From: Diaporthe sp. PMI_573
Taxonomy: Eukaryota > Ascomycota > Sordariomycetes > Diaporthales > Diaporthaceae
Direction: 5' to 3'
DNA: 45,867 nt
NCBI GenBank assembly: GCA_021399435.1
Contig: JAJTUP010000174.1
Span: forward strand, 1-45,867
The notes under the pieces are model-generated. The model was not told the origin of the DNA and searched no databases. It worked only from the letters and a program-made list of their open reading frames with translations. The first letter of the stretch is position 1; the number at the start of each line of letters is the position of its first letter. The translations under genes and the position numbers were made by a program. Positions 37,646-45,867 of this stretch are shown here, piece after piece.

Positions 37646-39028
37646 ATGCCCAAGAAGAAAGACTGGGGATCGGCGAGCCGACAGTCTGCTCGACTCAACT
37701 CGATCGGGAACCCAGCACAGTCCGAGACAGCAGAAGACAACGTGTTCCTCGGAGAGCCAAATTTAGAGCTCACCTCAGACCAGACCAGTCCAGTGATAAG
37801 GACTCCAGAAGACCAAGAGGAGGATAACGACGACTCGTTCCAGTCCACTATTGAAGCAGCTAGCTTAGCTGAAGAAGACCAGACCGTCCTGCCGTCCGTA
37901 GAGCCGACAGAGACCCAAGACCAAGACCCGAACAGACACCTTCAGAGAGAAGCGATGTCTGACTACAGCAACAACCAGGGCCGTCAAGACGAGCTCGCAA
38001 TGCTCAGGGCGAGGATTGCAGAACTCGAGGCCCAGGAAAGAACCCCGAGCCCGCCTCGACGGCAACGCGAACCCACCGTGGAAAGCGCTTTTGGTGGCAG
38101 CTTTTTCAGACCGACGGGCATGGCCGCCTGGCCGGTGTTTGAGAAGTATATGGGAACAGATGGAAAGAACCCAAGTTACGACCGCAAGGAGAAGCCCCTC
38201 GCCAAGGACCCTCCGTCCTTTAAGGGCGACAAAACAACTTTTGACAACTGGATTCGGAAGCTAGCCGACAAGTTCGAGGAAGACAAGCCTTGTTTCCGAA
38301 CCGAGCAAAGTCGGATGAGACACCTGATGAACCTGCTTGAAGGCAATGCGGAAAGAGCACTGGAAACGCGGTACCAGTCTGAGACGCGACCGTTCTCCTG
38401 TGTCGCCGAGATGATTCAAGAGCTGGAAACCGTTTACCACGACCCGAACCAAGCCTCAGCAGCCAGAGAGGCCCTGAAGACTCACGAGTACGACCCAGCC
38501 AAACGCCACGACATCCATGAATTCATCGCCAAGTTTAACTCCCTAGCCCGTAAAGCTAAGATCCCAGAAGAAGACTGGAAGCAGAACCTGTGGGACCATA
38601 TTCCTCCGACACTCGACCACCACCTGTTAAGATACAGCAAAGACCCAAATGTCACATACGAAGAGTTCTGTCAGTGTGTGGCCGACGCTGCTTACAGCAG
38701 TCAGCGAGCGTATGAGAAACGCCAGGCAAAGCAACACACCCGGTCGAAGGATGGTACGGAGAAGGTGCAAACTCGCGAGAACGACAGGCGCCAGTACAAG
38801 AACCCCAGGAAGCCTAGAACCTCAGCAGTTACCGGACAAGCGCTAAGCGAGGAAGACAAGAAAGCTCACTTTACAGCGGACACCTGTTTCAACTGTGGGA
38901 AGACTGGTCATTATTCTAAAGAGTGCCCGCATAAAAAGAAGATCGCTACTGTTAGAGCAAAGGCCAAGGAGAACAGCACTGATAATACTGACACCCCTAG
39001 CAGCTCAGAGGAGTCGGGAAAAGACTAA
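37646..39028 (+). CDS. gag: gag polyprotein
   Basis: 460 aa from ATG 37646 (MPKKKDWGSASRQSARLNSI). The acidic N-terminal third includes a predicted coiled coil (ELAMLRARIAELEAQERTPS). The capsid-like middle has KDPPSFKGDKTTFDNWIRKL, MRHLMNLLEGNAERAL and FIAKFNSLARKAKIPEEDW, the usual retrotransposon gag pattern. A CCHC zinc knuckle (CFNCGKTGHYSKEC, from residue 414) binds RNA, followed by a basic then acidic tail. It ends at TAA 39026-39028, directly beside the frameshift signal. It forms the virus-like particle core. Confidence 0.95.
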   Translation: MPKKKDWGSASRQSARLNSIGNPAQSETAEDNVFLGEPNLELTSDQTSPVIRTPEDQEEDNDDSFQSTIEAASLAEEDQTVLPSVEPTETQDQDPNRHLQREAMSDYSNNQGRQDELAMLRARIAELEAQERTPSPPRRQREPTVESAFGGSFFRPTGMAAWPVFEKYMGTDGKNPSYDRKEKPLAKDPPSFKGDKTTFDNWIRKLADKFEEDKPCFRTEQSRMRHLMNLLEGNAERALETRYQSETRPFSCVAEMIQELETVYHDPNQASAAREALKTHEYDPAKRHDIHEFIAKFNSLARKAKIPEEDWKQNLWDHIPPTLDHHLLRYSKDPNVTYEEFCQCVADAAYSSQRAYEKRQAKQHTRSKDGTEKVQTRENDRRQYKNPRKPRTSAVTGQALSEEDKKAHFTADTCFNCGKTGHYSKECPHKKKIATVRAKAKENSTDNTDTPSSSEESGKD

Positions 39029-39054
39029 GACCGTCGGAAGTCTCCACGACGGTC
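39016..39054 (+). promoter_or_regulatory. Putative -1 ribosomal frameshift signal at the gag/pol junction
   Basis: GGGAAAA (39016-39022) lies in the gag frame as G GGA AAA, an X XXY YYZ heptamer. A 6-nt spacer containing the gag stop (GACTAA) follows. Then comes a perfect 8-bp stem, GACCGTCG (39029-39036) with CGACGGTC (39047-39054), around a 10-nt loop. The pol frame is -1 relative to gag and open from 39001. A slip here would give a gag-pol fusion. Confidence 0.75.
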
Positions 39055-39057
39055 CAG

Positions 39058-42000
39058 ATGTCCACATTAGCACAGGTTGGCAGCCAATCAAGACAGAAAC
39101 CATTCACTAAGACCGTTCAGCTCCAAGTGAATGGTATTGGTTTTGCAGCCACCGCTCTTGTAGACACAGGAGCACAGTCCGAGCTCTTGATGAGCCCAGA
39201 AGCCGCCCGCAGGGCGAGAAAGCAACTCGGAGCCAAGACGACCCAATTGGATCAACCTTTACAGCTCCAAGACTACCGCAAGCAACCAGCAGGACGGATT
39301 GCTAAGTATATGACGATCACGTTAGAAATCGACGGACGTCGATTCCCAAACCAGAAGTTCTGGATTACCGAAACAGGGCATGACGTCTTCATCGGAATGG
39401 AATGGCTGGCACGGCAGCGTGTTCTGCTGGACTGCTATAGAAGAGGGATGGTGTGGCCTGACGACCCCCCAGCCCTGGCGAAGTACTCTCCAGCTATCCA
39501 GCTTCCACCCCGTTGCCTATCCGACGGGTTGATCGACCCAGGGGTCCAGGAAGATGCCGACCGGCGCGACGCAAAACTGGAGAAAACCCACAAGCAATAT
39601 CAGATCCTGCGCCGCTCCTGGAGAAAAGATGTCCCAAGCCCGAATTTGACCAACAGCGGGCCTGGGAAAACTACCAAAAGCCCTAAAGCAATAGTAGCCC
39701 CCTCGGCTATGGAAGCTGTGGAGGACGAAGCCGTCATCTCCGCACTTGCTACAAGATTAGAGGCAGACCCTCGCAGGAAGCGTTGGGAGCACTTACCTCT
39801 ACCTAAAGAGGTGATCAAGTTTGACAGCAGTCAGCTGGATACCAACACTGTGACTCTCGCTGCCCTGGGCAGCTCGAAGACATTTGACGGCAAGAAGATC
39901 TCGTTCCCGGCTGACGAAGACCCGGAACATGTTCAATTTGTGAGAGACCATGTCCCAAAAGCACTAGCCCACCTGGAAGGGTTCTTCTCAAAGAAAGAAG
40001 CCGACACGTTACCGCCACACCGCCCTGAACACGATGTAGTCCTTGAGCTTGAGGGGCCGCTGCCAGCAACCGGTCCGCCCTCATACCGTACACCAGTCCA
40101 GTTCCTGCCATTAGAGAAGGAGACGACAGATAAGCTGCTAAAGCTGGGATTCATTGAGCGCTGTATGAGAACAGATGCCGCCCCAGTACTCTTTGTCCCA
40201 AAGCCGCATTCCTCAGACCGACGATTCTGCATTGACTACCGCTGGCGCAACCAGTTTCTTAAGAACCGCCTTGTCCCAGCGCCTGACCTGAATGGAACGG
40301 TCTTTAACTGCCGAAACGCCCGCCGCTTTTCAAAGATTGACATTATCCAGGCCTTCCACCGACTCCGTATAGCTGTTGGCTCTGAATACTTGACAGCATT
40401 CCGCACCCGTCAAGGTACCTTCCAGTGGAAAGTCCTACCCTTTGGTCTAAAGGTTGGCCCAGCCTGGTGGCAGCAATTTATCAACTCCCAGCTCCACGAA
40501 CTCCTGGATTTCTGCGCCAGCGCCTATGCTGATGACGTGCTGATCTACTCGGACGGAGATGAACAAGAACACTGGGAACACTGCGAGGAAGTTATCTACA
40601 GGCTGTATAAGGCTGACCTCCAAGGCGACATCAAGAAGTCACGGTTCAACGTGTCCAAGGTGGACTACCTGGGTATTACGATGGAAGCTGGTGTTGGAAT
40701 CAGTATCGACCCAGCTAAGATTAGAGCGATCAGCGAGTGGAGGTTTGAAGACCTTACCAGCCGGACCGCTATCCGGTCTTTTATAGGTCTGTGCAACTAT
40801 ATTCGAATGTTTACCCACCATGCCAGTGGGATTGCAGAACCACTGAACCGACTGCTGAAGAAGGATGCCCCGTTCGAGATGGGACCTGAGCAGAGAACAG
40901 CCTTTGAGGAGATGAAGCAGCTAGCTTGTAAAGCACCGGTGCTCGCCTTCTTCAAGCCGGGAAGGCCAACACGTGTTGAGACCGACGCCTCCCGGAACGC
41001 CACCGGGGGTGTTATCTGGCAACAGCAGGATGACGGTACCTGGAAGCCAGTGGGATATGCCTCAAAGACGATGACTCCTGCGGAGAGAGCATACCCTATC
41101 CAGGATCGGGAGCTATTAGCAGTTGTTCAAACCCTCGAGCATTTCTGTCCAGAACTCCAAGGTCAAAAGTTCTTTGTGGTGACCGATCACCAAGCCCTGC
41201 TGTACTTCTCGACCAAGCGCCTCTTATCGACCCGTCAGGTTCGGTGGGCAGACTTCCTGTCTAACTTTGATATCACATTCGAGTACCGCCCCGGGAAGGA
41301 GAATGTCGCAGCCGACGCTCTATCCCGTAAGACAGTCGACCTCCCTACCGTCAAGGCGCGCGAACGAGAAGAGAGGACCATGGCTCTGATCCCTAAGGCA
41401 AGACTCTCGCCTACAGCCCAGCCTGCCGAGCAGGTGGAAACAGTTCCGGACCGCGAAGTGATTGCCGCGGCTGACCTTGCCGACCACGCCGATATCCCTC
41501 AGGGCGCAGACCTAGTCGACCTTATCAAGCGGGAAAACCAAGTCCAAGGACTTGGTTCGAGGGACGGACGTCTTTGGGTGCCAGAGAAGACAACAGATAG
41601 CGGCATCTATCTGCAGACAGCCCTGATCCGAGAAGCACATGTCCCGAAGATCTTCGCGCACCCAGGCCAGAACAAGGTTATTAAGATGCTGGAACGAGAA
41701 TACTACTGGCCACAACTGAAGCAGTCAGTACGCAAGTATATCCGCAACTGTCATGAGTGCCGGCGAAATAAGATCCCGCGAGACAAGACACCAGGGCTTC
41801 TTCACCCACTGCCAGTACCGGGAGAAGTCTGGGAACATGTTGTCGTTGACGGCAAAACAATGCCCAAGGACCGGTTTGGGTACGATTACGTATGGGGTTT
41901 TGTTTGCAAGCTAAGCAGACTCCTGGCCACACTTCCGGGGAAGAAGACCGATACAGCGGAGACACTGGCCACGAGATACTATCGCTATTTGTACCGTTTC

Positions 42001-43026
42001 CTAGGATTGCCGACGATCTGGATCAGTGATAATGCCGGACCTTTTGTCTCAGCCTTTCTTGCCAAACTGAATGAGCTGACGGGAACAAAGCATCGGCACG
42101 GGAGCGCCTACCACCCCCAGACTCAAGGTGCGATCGAGTTCACGAACCAGGAGCTGGACCAGCGGCTACGGTTTTACATCGACAAGTACCAAGACGATTG
42201 GAGTGTACACCTGCCAGCCCTTGATTTCGCGCACAACTCGTCGTGGCACTCCGCAATCGATATGTCACCACTGAAGGTCATGCTAGGCAAAGACATACGG
42301 AACCCGTTGTCTTTAGACCCAAGCACAGCAGAGGCAACAGCAGGACCAGCCGAGAGGGCCCTTAAGCTGGTCAGACAGACCAAGGAGGTGCAGGAACTCG
42401 CCCGCCGTGCCGCCGCCAGCACGCAGGAGAAACAGAAGGCCCAGGCAAACAAAAAGCGTCGCCCGGTGAACTTTAAGGTTCACGACAGGGTCTTCCTGCG
42501 AAAGAAGGGATTCTCAACACAGACTCCAACCACCCGCCTCGACTCGCAGTTCGTAGGCCCCTTTGAGATTCTAGAGGAAAGAGGCCACAGTTACGTCCTC
42601 GACCTTCCAGCCTCGTATAAGATGCCCAACCTGTTCCACGCCGACCGGCTCAGGAAGGCCGACGACGACCCGTTGCCACAGCAGGTCCAGGTACCACCCC
42701 CACCAGAAGAAATCAATGGCGAACCAGAGTTCGAGGTCGAACAAATCAAACAGAGCCGACTCCACGGCCGAAACAGAGAACTGCAGTACCAGGTGGCCTG
42801 GCGAGGATGCGACCCTGACGACACTTGGTACCCTGCCGAGAACTTCAAGAACGCCGCAATAGCCCTAGAGACCTTCCATCGAGAACACCCAGAAGCGCCC
42901 GGTCCACCGCTACGACTGCAAAAATGGATTTGGTCTGCAGCAGCAGACGAGGAAGACGACGACCACCCGGACGATAACAAGGCAGAAAAGACAGGCAAGC
43001 AGAGCAGGTCTAGACGGCATACATAA
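39058..43026 (+). CDS. pol: pol polyprotein: protease, RT, RNase H, integrase, chromodomain
   Basis: The first ATG is 39058, but translation probably enters by -1 frameshift from gag; the frame is open from 39001. From that ATG (1322 aa): aspartic protease D36-T37-G38 (ALVDTGAQS). The reverse transcriptase has LFVPKPHSSDRRFCIDYRW and the YADD box at 490-493, and RNase H has TDASRNATGGVIW. Integrase has its zinc-binding HVPKIFAHPGQ ... CHECRRNK and triad D931 (VVVDGKTM), D991 (WISDNAGPF), E1027 (GAIEFTNQEL), with 35 residues between the last two. The C-terminal chromodomain (about 1220-1275) has FEVEQIKQSRLHGRNRELQY and WRGCDPDDTWYPAENF. All catalytic residues are present and no stop interrupts the frame. 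Integration is probably guided by the chromodomain to methylated histone H3. Confidence 0.97.
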   Translation: MSTLAQVGSQSRQKPFTKTVQLQVNGIGFAATALVDTGAQSELLMSPEAARRARKQLGAKTTQLDQPLQLQDYRKQPAGRIAKYMTITLEIDGRRFPNQKFWITETGHDVFIGMEWLARQRVLLDCYRRGMVWPDDPPALAKYSPAIQLPPRCLSDGLIDPGVQEDADRRDAKLEKTHKQYQILRRSWRKDVPSPNLTNSGPGKTTKSPKAIVAPSAMEAVEDEAVISALATRLEADPRRKRWEHLPLPKEVIKFDSSQLDTNTVTLAALGSSKTFDGKKISFPADEDPEHVQFVRDHVPKALAHLEGFFSKKEADTLPPHRPEHDVVLELEGPLPATGPPSYRTPVQFLPLEKETTDKLLKLGFIERCMRTDAAPVLFVPKPHSSDRRFCIDYRWRNQFLKNRLVPAPDLNGTVFNCRNARRFSKIDIIQAFHRLRIAVGSEYLTAFRTRQGTFQWKVLPFGLKVGPAWWQQFINSQLHELLDFCASAYADDVLIYSDGDEQEHWEHCEEVIYRLYKADLQGDIKKSRFNVSKVDYLGITMEAGVGISIDPAKIRAISEWRFEDLTSRTAIRSFIGLCNYIRMFTHHASGIAEPLNRLLKKDAPFEMGPEQRTAFEEMKQLACKAPVLAFFKPGRPTRVETDASRNATGGVIWQQQDDGTWKPVGYASKTMTPAERAYPIQDRELLAVVQTLEHFCPELQGQKFFVVTDHQALLYFSTKRLLSTRQVRWADFLSNFDITFEYRPGKENVAADALSRKTVDLPTVKAREREERTMALIPKARLSPTAQPAEQVETVPDREVIAAADLADHADIPQGADLVDLIKRENQVQGLGSRDGRLWVPEKTTDSGIYLQTALIREAHVPKIFAHPGQNKVIKMLEREYYWPQLKQSVRKYIRNCHECRRNKIPRDKTPGLLHPLPVPGEVWEHVVVDGKTMPKDRFGYDYVWGFVCKLSRLLATLPGKKTDTAETLATRYYRYLYRFLGLPTIWISDNAGPFVSAFLAKLNELTGTKHRHGSAYHPQTQGAIEFTNQELDQRLRFYIDKYQDDWSVHLPALDFAHNSSWHSAIDMSPLKVMLGKDIRNPLSLDPSTAEATAGPAERALKLVRQTKEVQELARRAAASTQEKQKAQANKKRRPVNFKVHDRVFLRKKGFSTQTPTTRLDSQFVGPFEILEERGHSYVLDLPASYKMPNLFHADRLRKADDDPLPQQVQVPPPPEEINGEPEFEVEQIKQSRLHGRNRELQYQVAWRGCDPDDTWYPAENFKNAAIALETFHREHPEAPGPPLRLQKWIWSAAADEEDDDHPDDNKAEKTGKQSRSRRHT

Positions 43027-43063
43027 CGTCACTAGCTACGCGAAACCGTCCCGGTGTCTGCGT

Positions 43064-43078
43064 TTTGGAGGGGGGTAG
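43064..43078 (+). promoter_or_regulatory. Polypurine tract
   Basis: GGAGGGGGGTAG immediately precedes the 3' LTR, the usual primer site for plus-strand DNA synthesis. The truncated element at 19342 has the same tract. Confidence 0.8.
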
Positions 43079-43279
43079 TGTGACGGCAGCCACGGTAGGC
43101 AAGCCACCTGGCCGTCACAAGGACCCTAACCCTTAGCCCCACAGTCGCGTCAAGACTTCGCGAGCCAGGGACCGCCAGAGCTTCGCTCTCCCCTTTCTTT
43201 TCCTCTCCTCAGCTTAGAATATTCGTTGATAGCGCCAATAGACCCAGCTCCCATGCTGCATCTCGCGCTGGCCGTGACA
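43079..43279 (+). repeat. 3' LTR
   Basis: Identical by eye to the 5' LTR at 37316-37516, preceded by the purine tract TTTTGGAGGGGGGTAG and followed by the duplicated CAGGA. Confidence 0.96.
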
Positions 43280-43284
43280 CAGGA

Positions 43285-44026
43285 CAGTGTAACTTTGTTT
43301 CTAGTCGGGATTTAAATTATACCCCTTTTAATTATAAGACGGAAAAGAGCCCAGTGTCAGGTTTCAATGGGCACAGAGCAGAGTGAGTGAGTATACGCAG
43401 CGGGCGCGCAGGGTAAACGTGGTGTATTACGTTACATCCACTGCTGTGCCATAACCAAACATTAATGATTGTACTTCACAAATCACTTTAACCTAATATA
43501 GCAGAAAATAAAATTAAATGCATTAAAAATTTATATTTAAAACATTTATCAGCTAGTACCAGTGAAGTAAATAGTGCAAAATACCGTATACGATATTTTT
43601 TCAACCCCACACTGCACTGGATTGTTTAGGAATTCGGTGCACTGCACGGCATACGGTATTACACTGTATTTAAGCAATATCGTATCGTAATATCATATCG
43701 CACGGCGTGCGAAGAGCCGCATGGCCTAAGCATAAAACTAACCAAATTAAGTAAGGTTGAGATTCAAGTTCGTCTCGCGGACCATAACAAGATGAAGCTA
43801 TTCACAGCTAACATATAAGATTATACTATTGCCAGATAACGAGAACGCTCCGGAAACCGTTTTCCTAGACCTCACTCGCGTAGGTTAAGGGTTTACTTGA
43901 GCTACAGTCTACAGAATTGACTAATTTAACGTCACTCCTATTGCTTAGGTGTGAGAATGAAGTAGAACTAGAGGTCAAAAGAAAACTCCAGAGATTCGAG
44001 CATTTTGAGTTTGAATTGCTTGCATA
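43285..44026. other. AT-rich region with palindromes, 3' side of a hAT remnant
   Basis: No gene. From 43555 to 43720 short inverted motifs cluster: ATACCGTATACGATATTT, CACTGCACTGG, GGTGCACTGCACGG, CATACGGTATTAC, ATATCGTATCGTAATATC. This resembles hAT subterminal repeats and may be the end of the element coding 44027-45672, but I could not define a terminus. Confidence 0.45.
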
Positions 44027-45672
44027 CTATCTATTGCTCGTAATATCAGGTATAATGTTAGAAGACCCCTGCTGTTCATCCTCTCCAATGATAGCTGTGT
44101 CCAAGACAAGCTCAACGTCGTCAACCCAAGCCAAGTTGCGAGTCTTCGACCAAGACTTTATGCACTCAATTGCCTCAATTATATCAACCCCTAACCTGTT
44201 CCTGCGATCTTGGAGGGCGATTTTTGTATCAGAGAAGAGACGTTCTAGCTCAGCAGACATCGCAGGAATTGACAAAAGATCGAGCGCCATTTTGGAAAGG
44301 TTTGGATAGAGCGTTTGTTGTGTATCCTCAAGCCACCACTTTCGTACATCTTTGACTTTGATTCTTGGGGCTGATATATAGTTCTGATACTCATCAAATA
44401 GGGTGGGAAGCTCGGGATCCTCATGTTCGTCTTCCCATGCAAGAAACGAGTTCTTCACTAGTGGCTTTTCAACCAAGGACTGGGCTGATGACTCCACTGA
44501 CTTGGCGAGTGGTGCGTAACGAGACCTCCAGAGATCTTCCACGGCAGTCTTATTGCTCTCAATCCACTCGGGATGTTCCTCCCAGGCAGTGTCAAAGTAG
44601 TGCCACTTTCGATGAGGGCTGAGGACAATAGCTGCAACATAAGCAGATGACCGCTCTGTAAGAGTGTAATATGCGTCGAGTTTCGCCCATCCAGCATCAA
44701 TACAAGGCGCCATAAAAGCGTCATCTGCGTACTCGATTCGTGCAGCCTCAAATTTGCTAAGCAGGAAGTCCATTATTGGTAGCGTTCGATCGATTGTATG
44801 CGCGTGACCTTCTGCAGCCTTGGTGGCATCGGTGAATGATTTGAGGAAGTTGCAGATTTTTTTCAGTTCAGCCCAGTCTTGCTCGGAAACTAGAAACTAT
44901 TAGTGTTGTCCTCTCAGTTGGATATATAACATACGCGAATCAAGCTTAAGGTCCTTCTCCTTTGAGCAGTAGTAATCAATTTGATCTGCGAGCTCAATGG
45001 CTCTCTCAACCATGTGGTACTTTGAGTTCCATCTTGTATCGTTGTCACGAAGAAGACCCTTTTTCTCACTGATCTCTTTAAACCTCTGTATCCGTTGTGC
45101 ACTACATCGGATAAAGACAACGATGTTGTGGAGCTTGCCAAGAGGACCAGTCTTCCTCCACTTCAATATATCAGCGTCTGAAGGCTTGATATATTCGCTT
45201 GTAGTGTCATTTTTAACCTGGTTTTTCGTAGGGGCTTCGTCGGGTGCGGACTTTGGGAACATAAACGCATGCGCTGCTAGATTGATGGTATGACCGTTAC
45301 AACGAAGGCGGTGATGTTTCGCGTCGTATATGATATTGTGCCTCTCGTTCAACACTATTACTCATTAGTATTGTTCTCGCAATAAATTGATAGAGGCGTA
45401 CATTTCTGTAGAGAATTCATCAACATATCATTCGAGTCTGCATTGTCTGAAACAAAGTATCCAATCTGGGTGACAATTCCGTATTCCTCGACGACACTCA
45501 TCACAATATGGGCCTGATTCTCTCCTGAATGCTTGCCGTGTACCTCTCGTAAAGCAACACAATATGAAAGGGCATGGTCTATGGGCAGAGTGTGTCGTGA
45601 CTGATCACCCTGATGTGGACCGCACGACGCAAGGAGCCTGTGCCAATTGCTATTATAATGGTCTTGGATCAA
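44027..45672 (-). pseudogene. hAT transposase remnant (third family), three recognisable exons
   Basis: Spliced as 45672-45402, 45354-44935 and 44889-44027, in consistent phase, with introns of 47 nt (GTACGC donor, ACTAAT branch) and 45 nt (GTATGT donor, ACTAAT branch). Exon A contains VALREVHGKHSGENQAHIVM and GYFVSDNADSNDMLMNSLQ. Exon B has LRCNGHTINLAAHAFMF, LKWRKTGPLGKLHNIVVFIR and GLLRDNDTRWNSKYHMVERA. Exon C has the hATC block MALDLLSIPAMSAELERLFS. No stop lies inside this span. Upstream of about 45620 the BED finger and first catalytic block cannot be recognised, so the gene is 5'-truncated, decayed, or has further introns beyond the window. I label it a remnant on that basis. Confidence 0.72.
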
Positions 45673-45867
45673 AATGTTCTTTCAGAGAGAGTACGTACCC
45701 TTGAGAATATACATAATGGTCTGATCAGAAAGCTAATGGGTGGATTCCATCAAATAGACCACAGTGTACGAGTACGAGGTCACCGAAACCGAAATCCACA
45801 ACCTTCGATAACTCTGCCAATCCAGTTCCCTCCTGACATAGTCAACTCGATTGCATCAGAAGGTAGT
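45673..45867. other. Window edge, upstream of hAT remnant
   Basis: It might hold intron sequence or a further exon (a GTACGTACTC donor-like site is present on the minus strand), but nothing recognisable as transposase is seen. Confidence 0.3.

Larger units (their letters stand above)
37316..43279 (+). mobile_element. Full-length Ty3/gypsy chromovirus (LTR retrotransposon)
   Basis: 5964 bp with 201-bp LTRs (37316-37516 and 43079-43279) that I read as identical, flanked by the 5-bp duplication CAGGA (37311-37315 and 43280-43284). Internal order: putative self-priming site, gag, frameshift signal, pol (protease, reverse transcriptase, RNase H, integrase, chromodomain), polypurine tract (GGAGGGGGG) abutting the 3' LTR. 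Both reading frames are open. Identical LTRs mean insertion was recent or the LTRs were homogenised. The chromodomain places it with the chromoviruses, which target heterochromatin. Confidence 0.97.

Noticed and set aside
38895..39110. Third small reading frame across the gag/pol junction
   Set aside because: It overlaps the zinc knuckle and protease start in another frame and has no motif.

Overview
The window looks like nuclear DNA of a filamentous ascomycete (Pezizomycotina; class not provable from this alone). Genes carry 45-90 nt introns with GT(A/G)NGT-like donors, CTAAC/CTGAC-like branch sites and AG acceptors. The gene types (FHA-domain kinase, Mediator Med16-like, CAX-type Ca2+/H+ exchanger, BTB protein) and the transposon families are fungal. 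Most of the sequence is transposable elements, with few intact host genes.

Layout: (1) 1-1842, minus strand: GC-rich Crypton tyrosine-recombinase gene running off the left edge. (2) 2205-4532: complete pogo/Fot-type element with 73-bp terminal inverted repeats (TIRs) and a TA duplication. (3) 4535-6722: about 2.2 kb with no supportable gene. (4) 6723-10835: the clearest host segment, a basic low-complexity protein (minus) divergent from a two-exon FHA-kinase (plus). (5) About 11.4-14.8 kb: an apparently intact hAT gene with one intron, abutting the 3' end of a different hAT. (6) 15.3-18.1 kb: a broken kinase 5' end, then a coiled-coil/zinc-finger-like gene whose frame breaks at about 17.2 kb. 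(7) 19132-21125: 5'-truncated Ty3/gypsy chromovirus. (8) 21680-22892: truncated hAT, followed by a complete second pogo-type element at 23135-25045. (9) 25.5-25.9 kb: a small spliced gene. (10) 26241-30391: an old hAT remnant adjoining a complete hAT with 30-bp TIRs and an 8-bp target duplication. (11) 30.6-33.1 kb: BTB fragment, small RNase III-like gene, truncated pogo copy and a broken Med16 fragment. (12) 33.7-36.0 kb: piggyBac-type transposase with an intact DDD triad. (13) 36.45-36.74 kb: fragment of a CAX exchanger. (14) 37316-43279: full-length Ty3/gypsy chromovirus with identical 201-bp LTRs and a 5-bp duplication. (15) 44.0-45.7 kb: hAT transposase remnant with two recognisable introns.

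The elements are self-contained mobile units. The most informative functional detail is in the full-length gypsy element. An 11-nt stretch just after the 5' LTR is exactly complementary to an 11-nt stretch inside the LTR, which suggests Tf1/sushi-type self-priming. A slippery GGGAAAA, 6-nt spacer and 8-bp hairpin sit at the gag stop codon, which suggests -1 ribosomal frameshifting into pol.

The second theme is a cluster of truncated host-gene pieces (kinase, BTB, Med16, CAX) lying between transposons. This points to a fast-rearranging accessory or subtelomere-like region. I found no operon-like host pathway and no convincing tRNA, rRNA or CRISPR.
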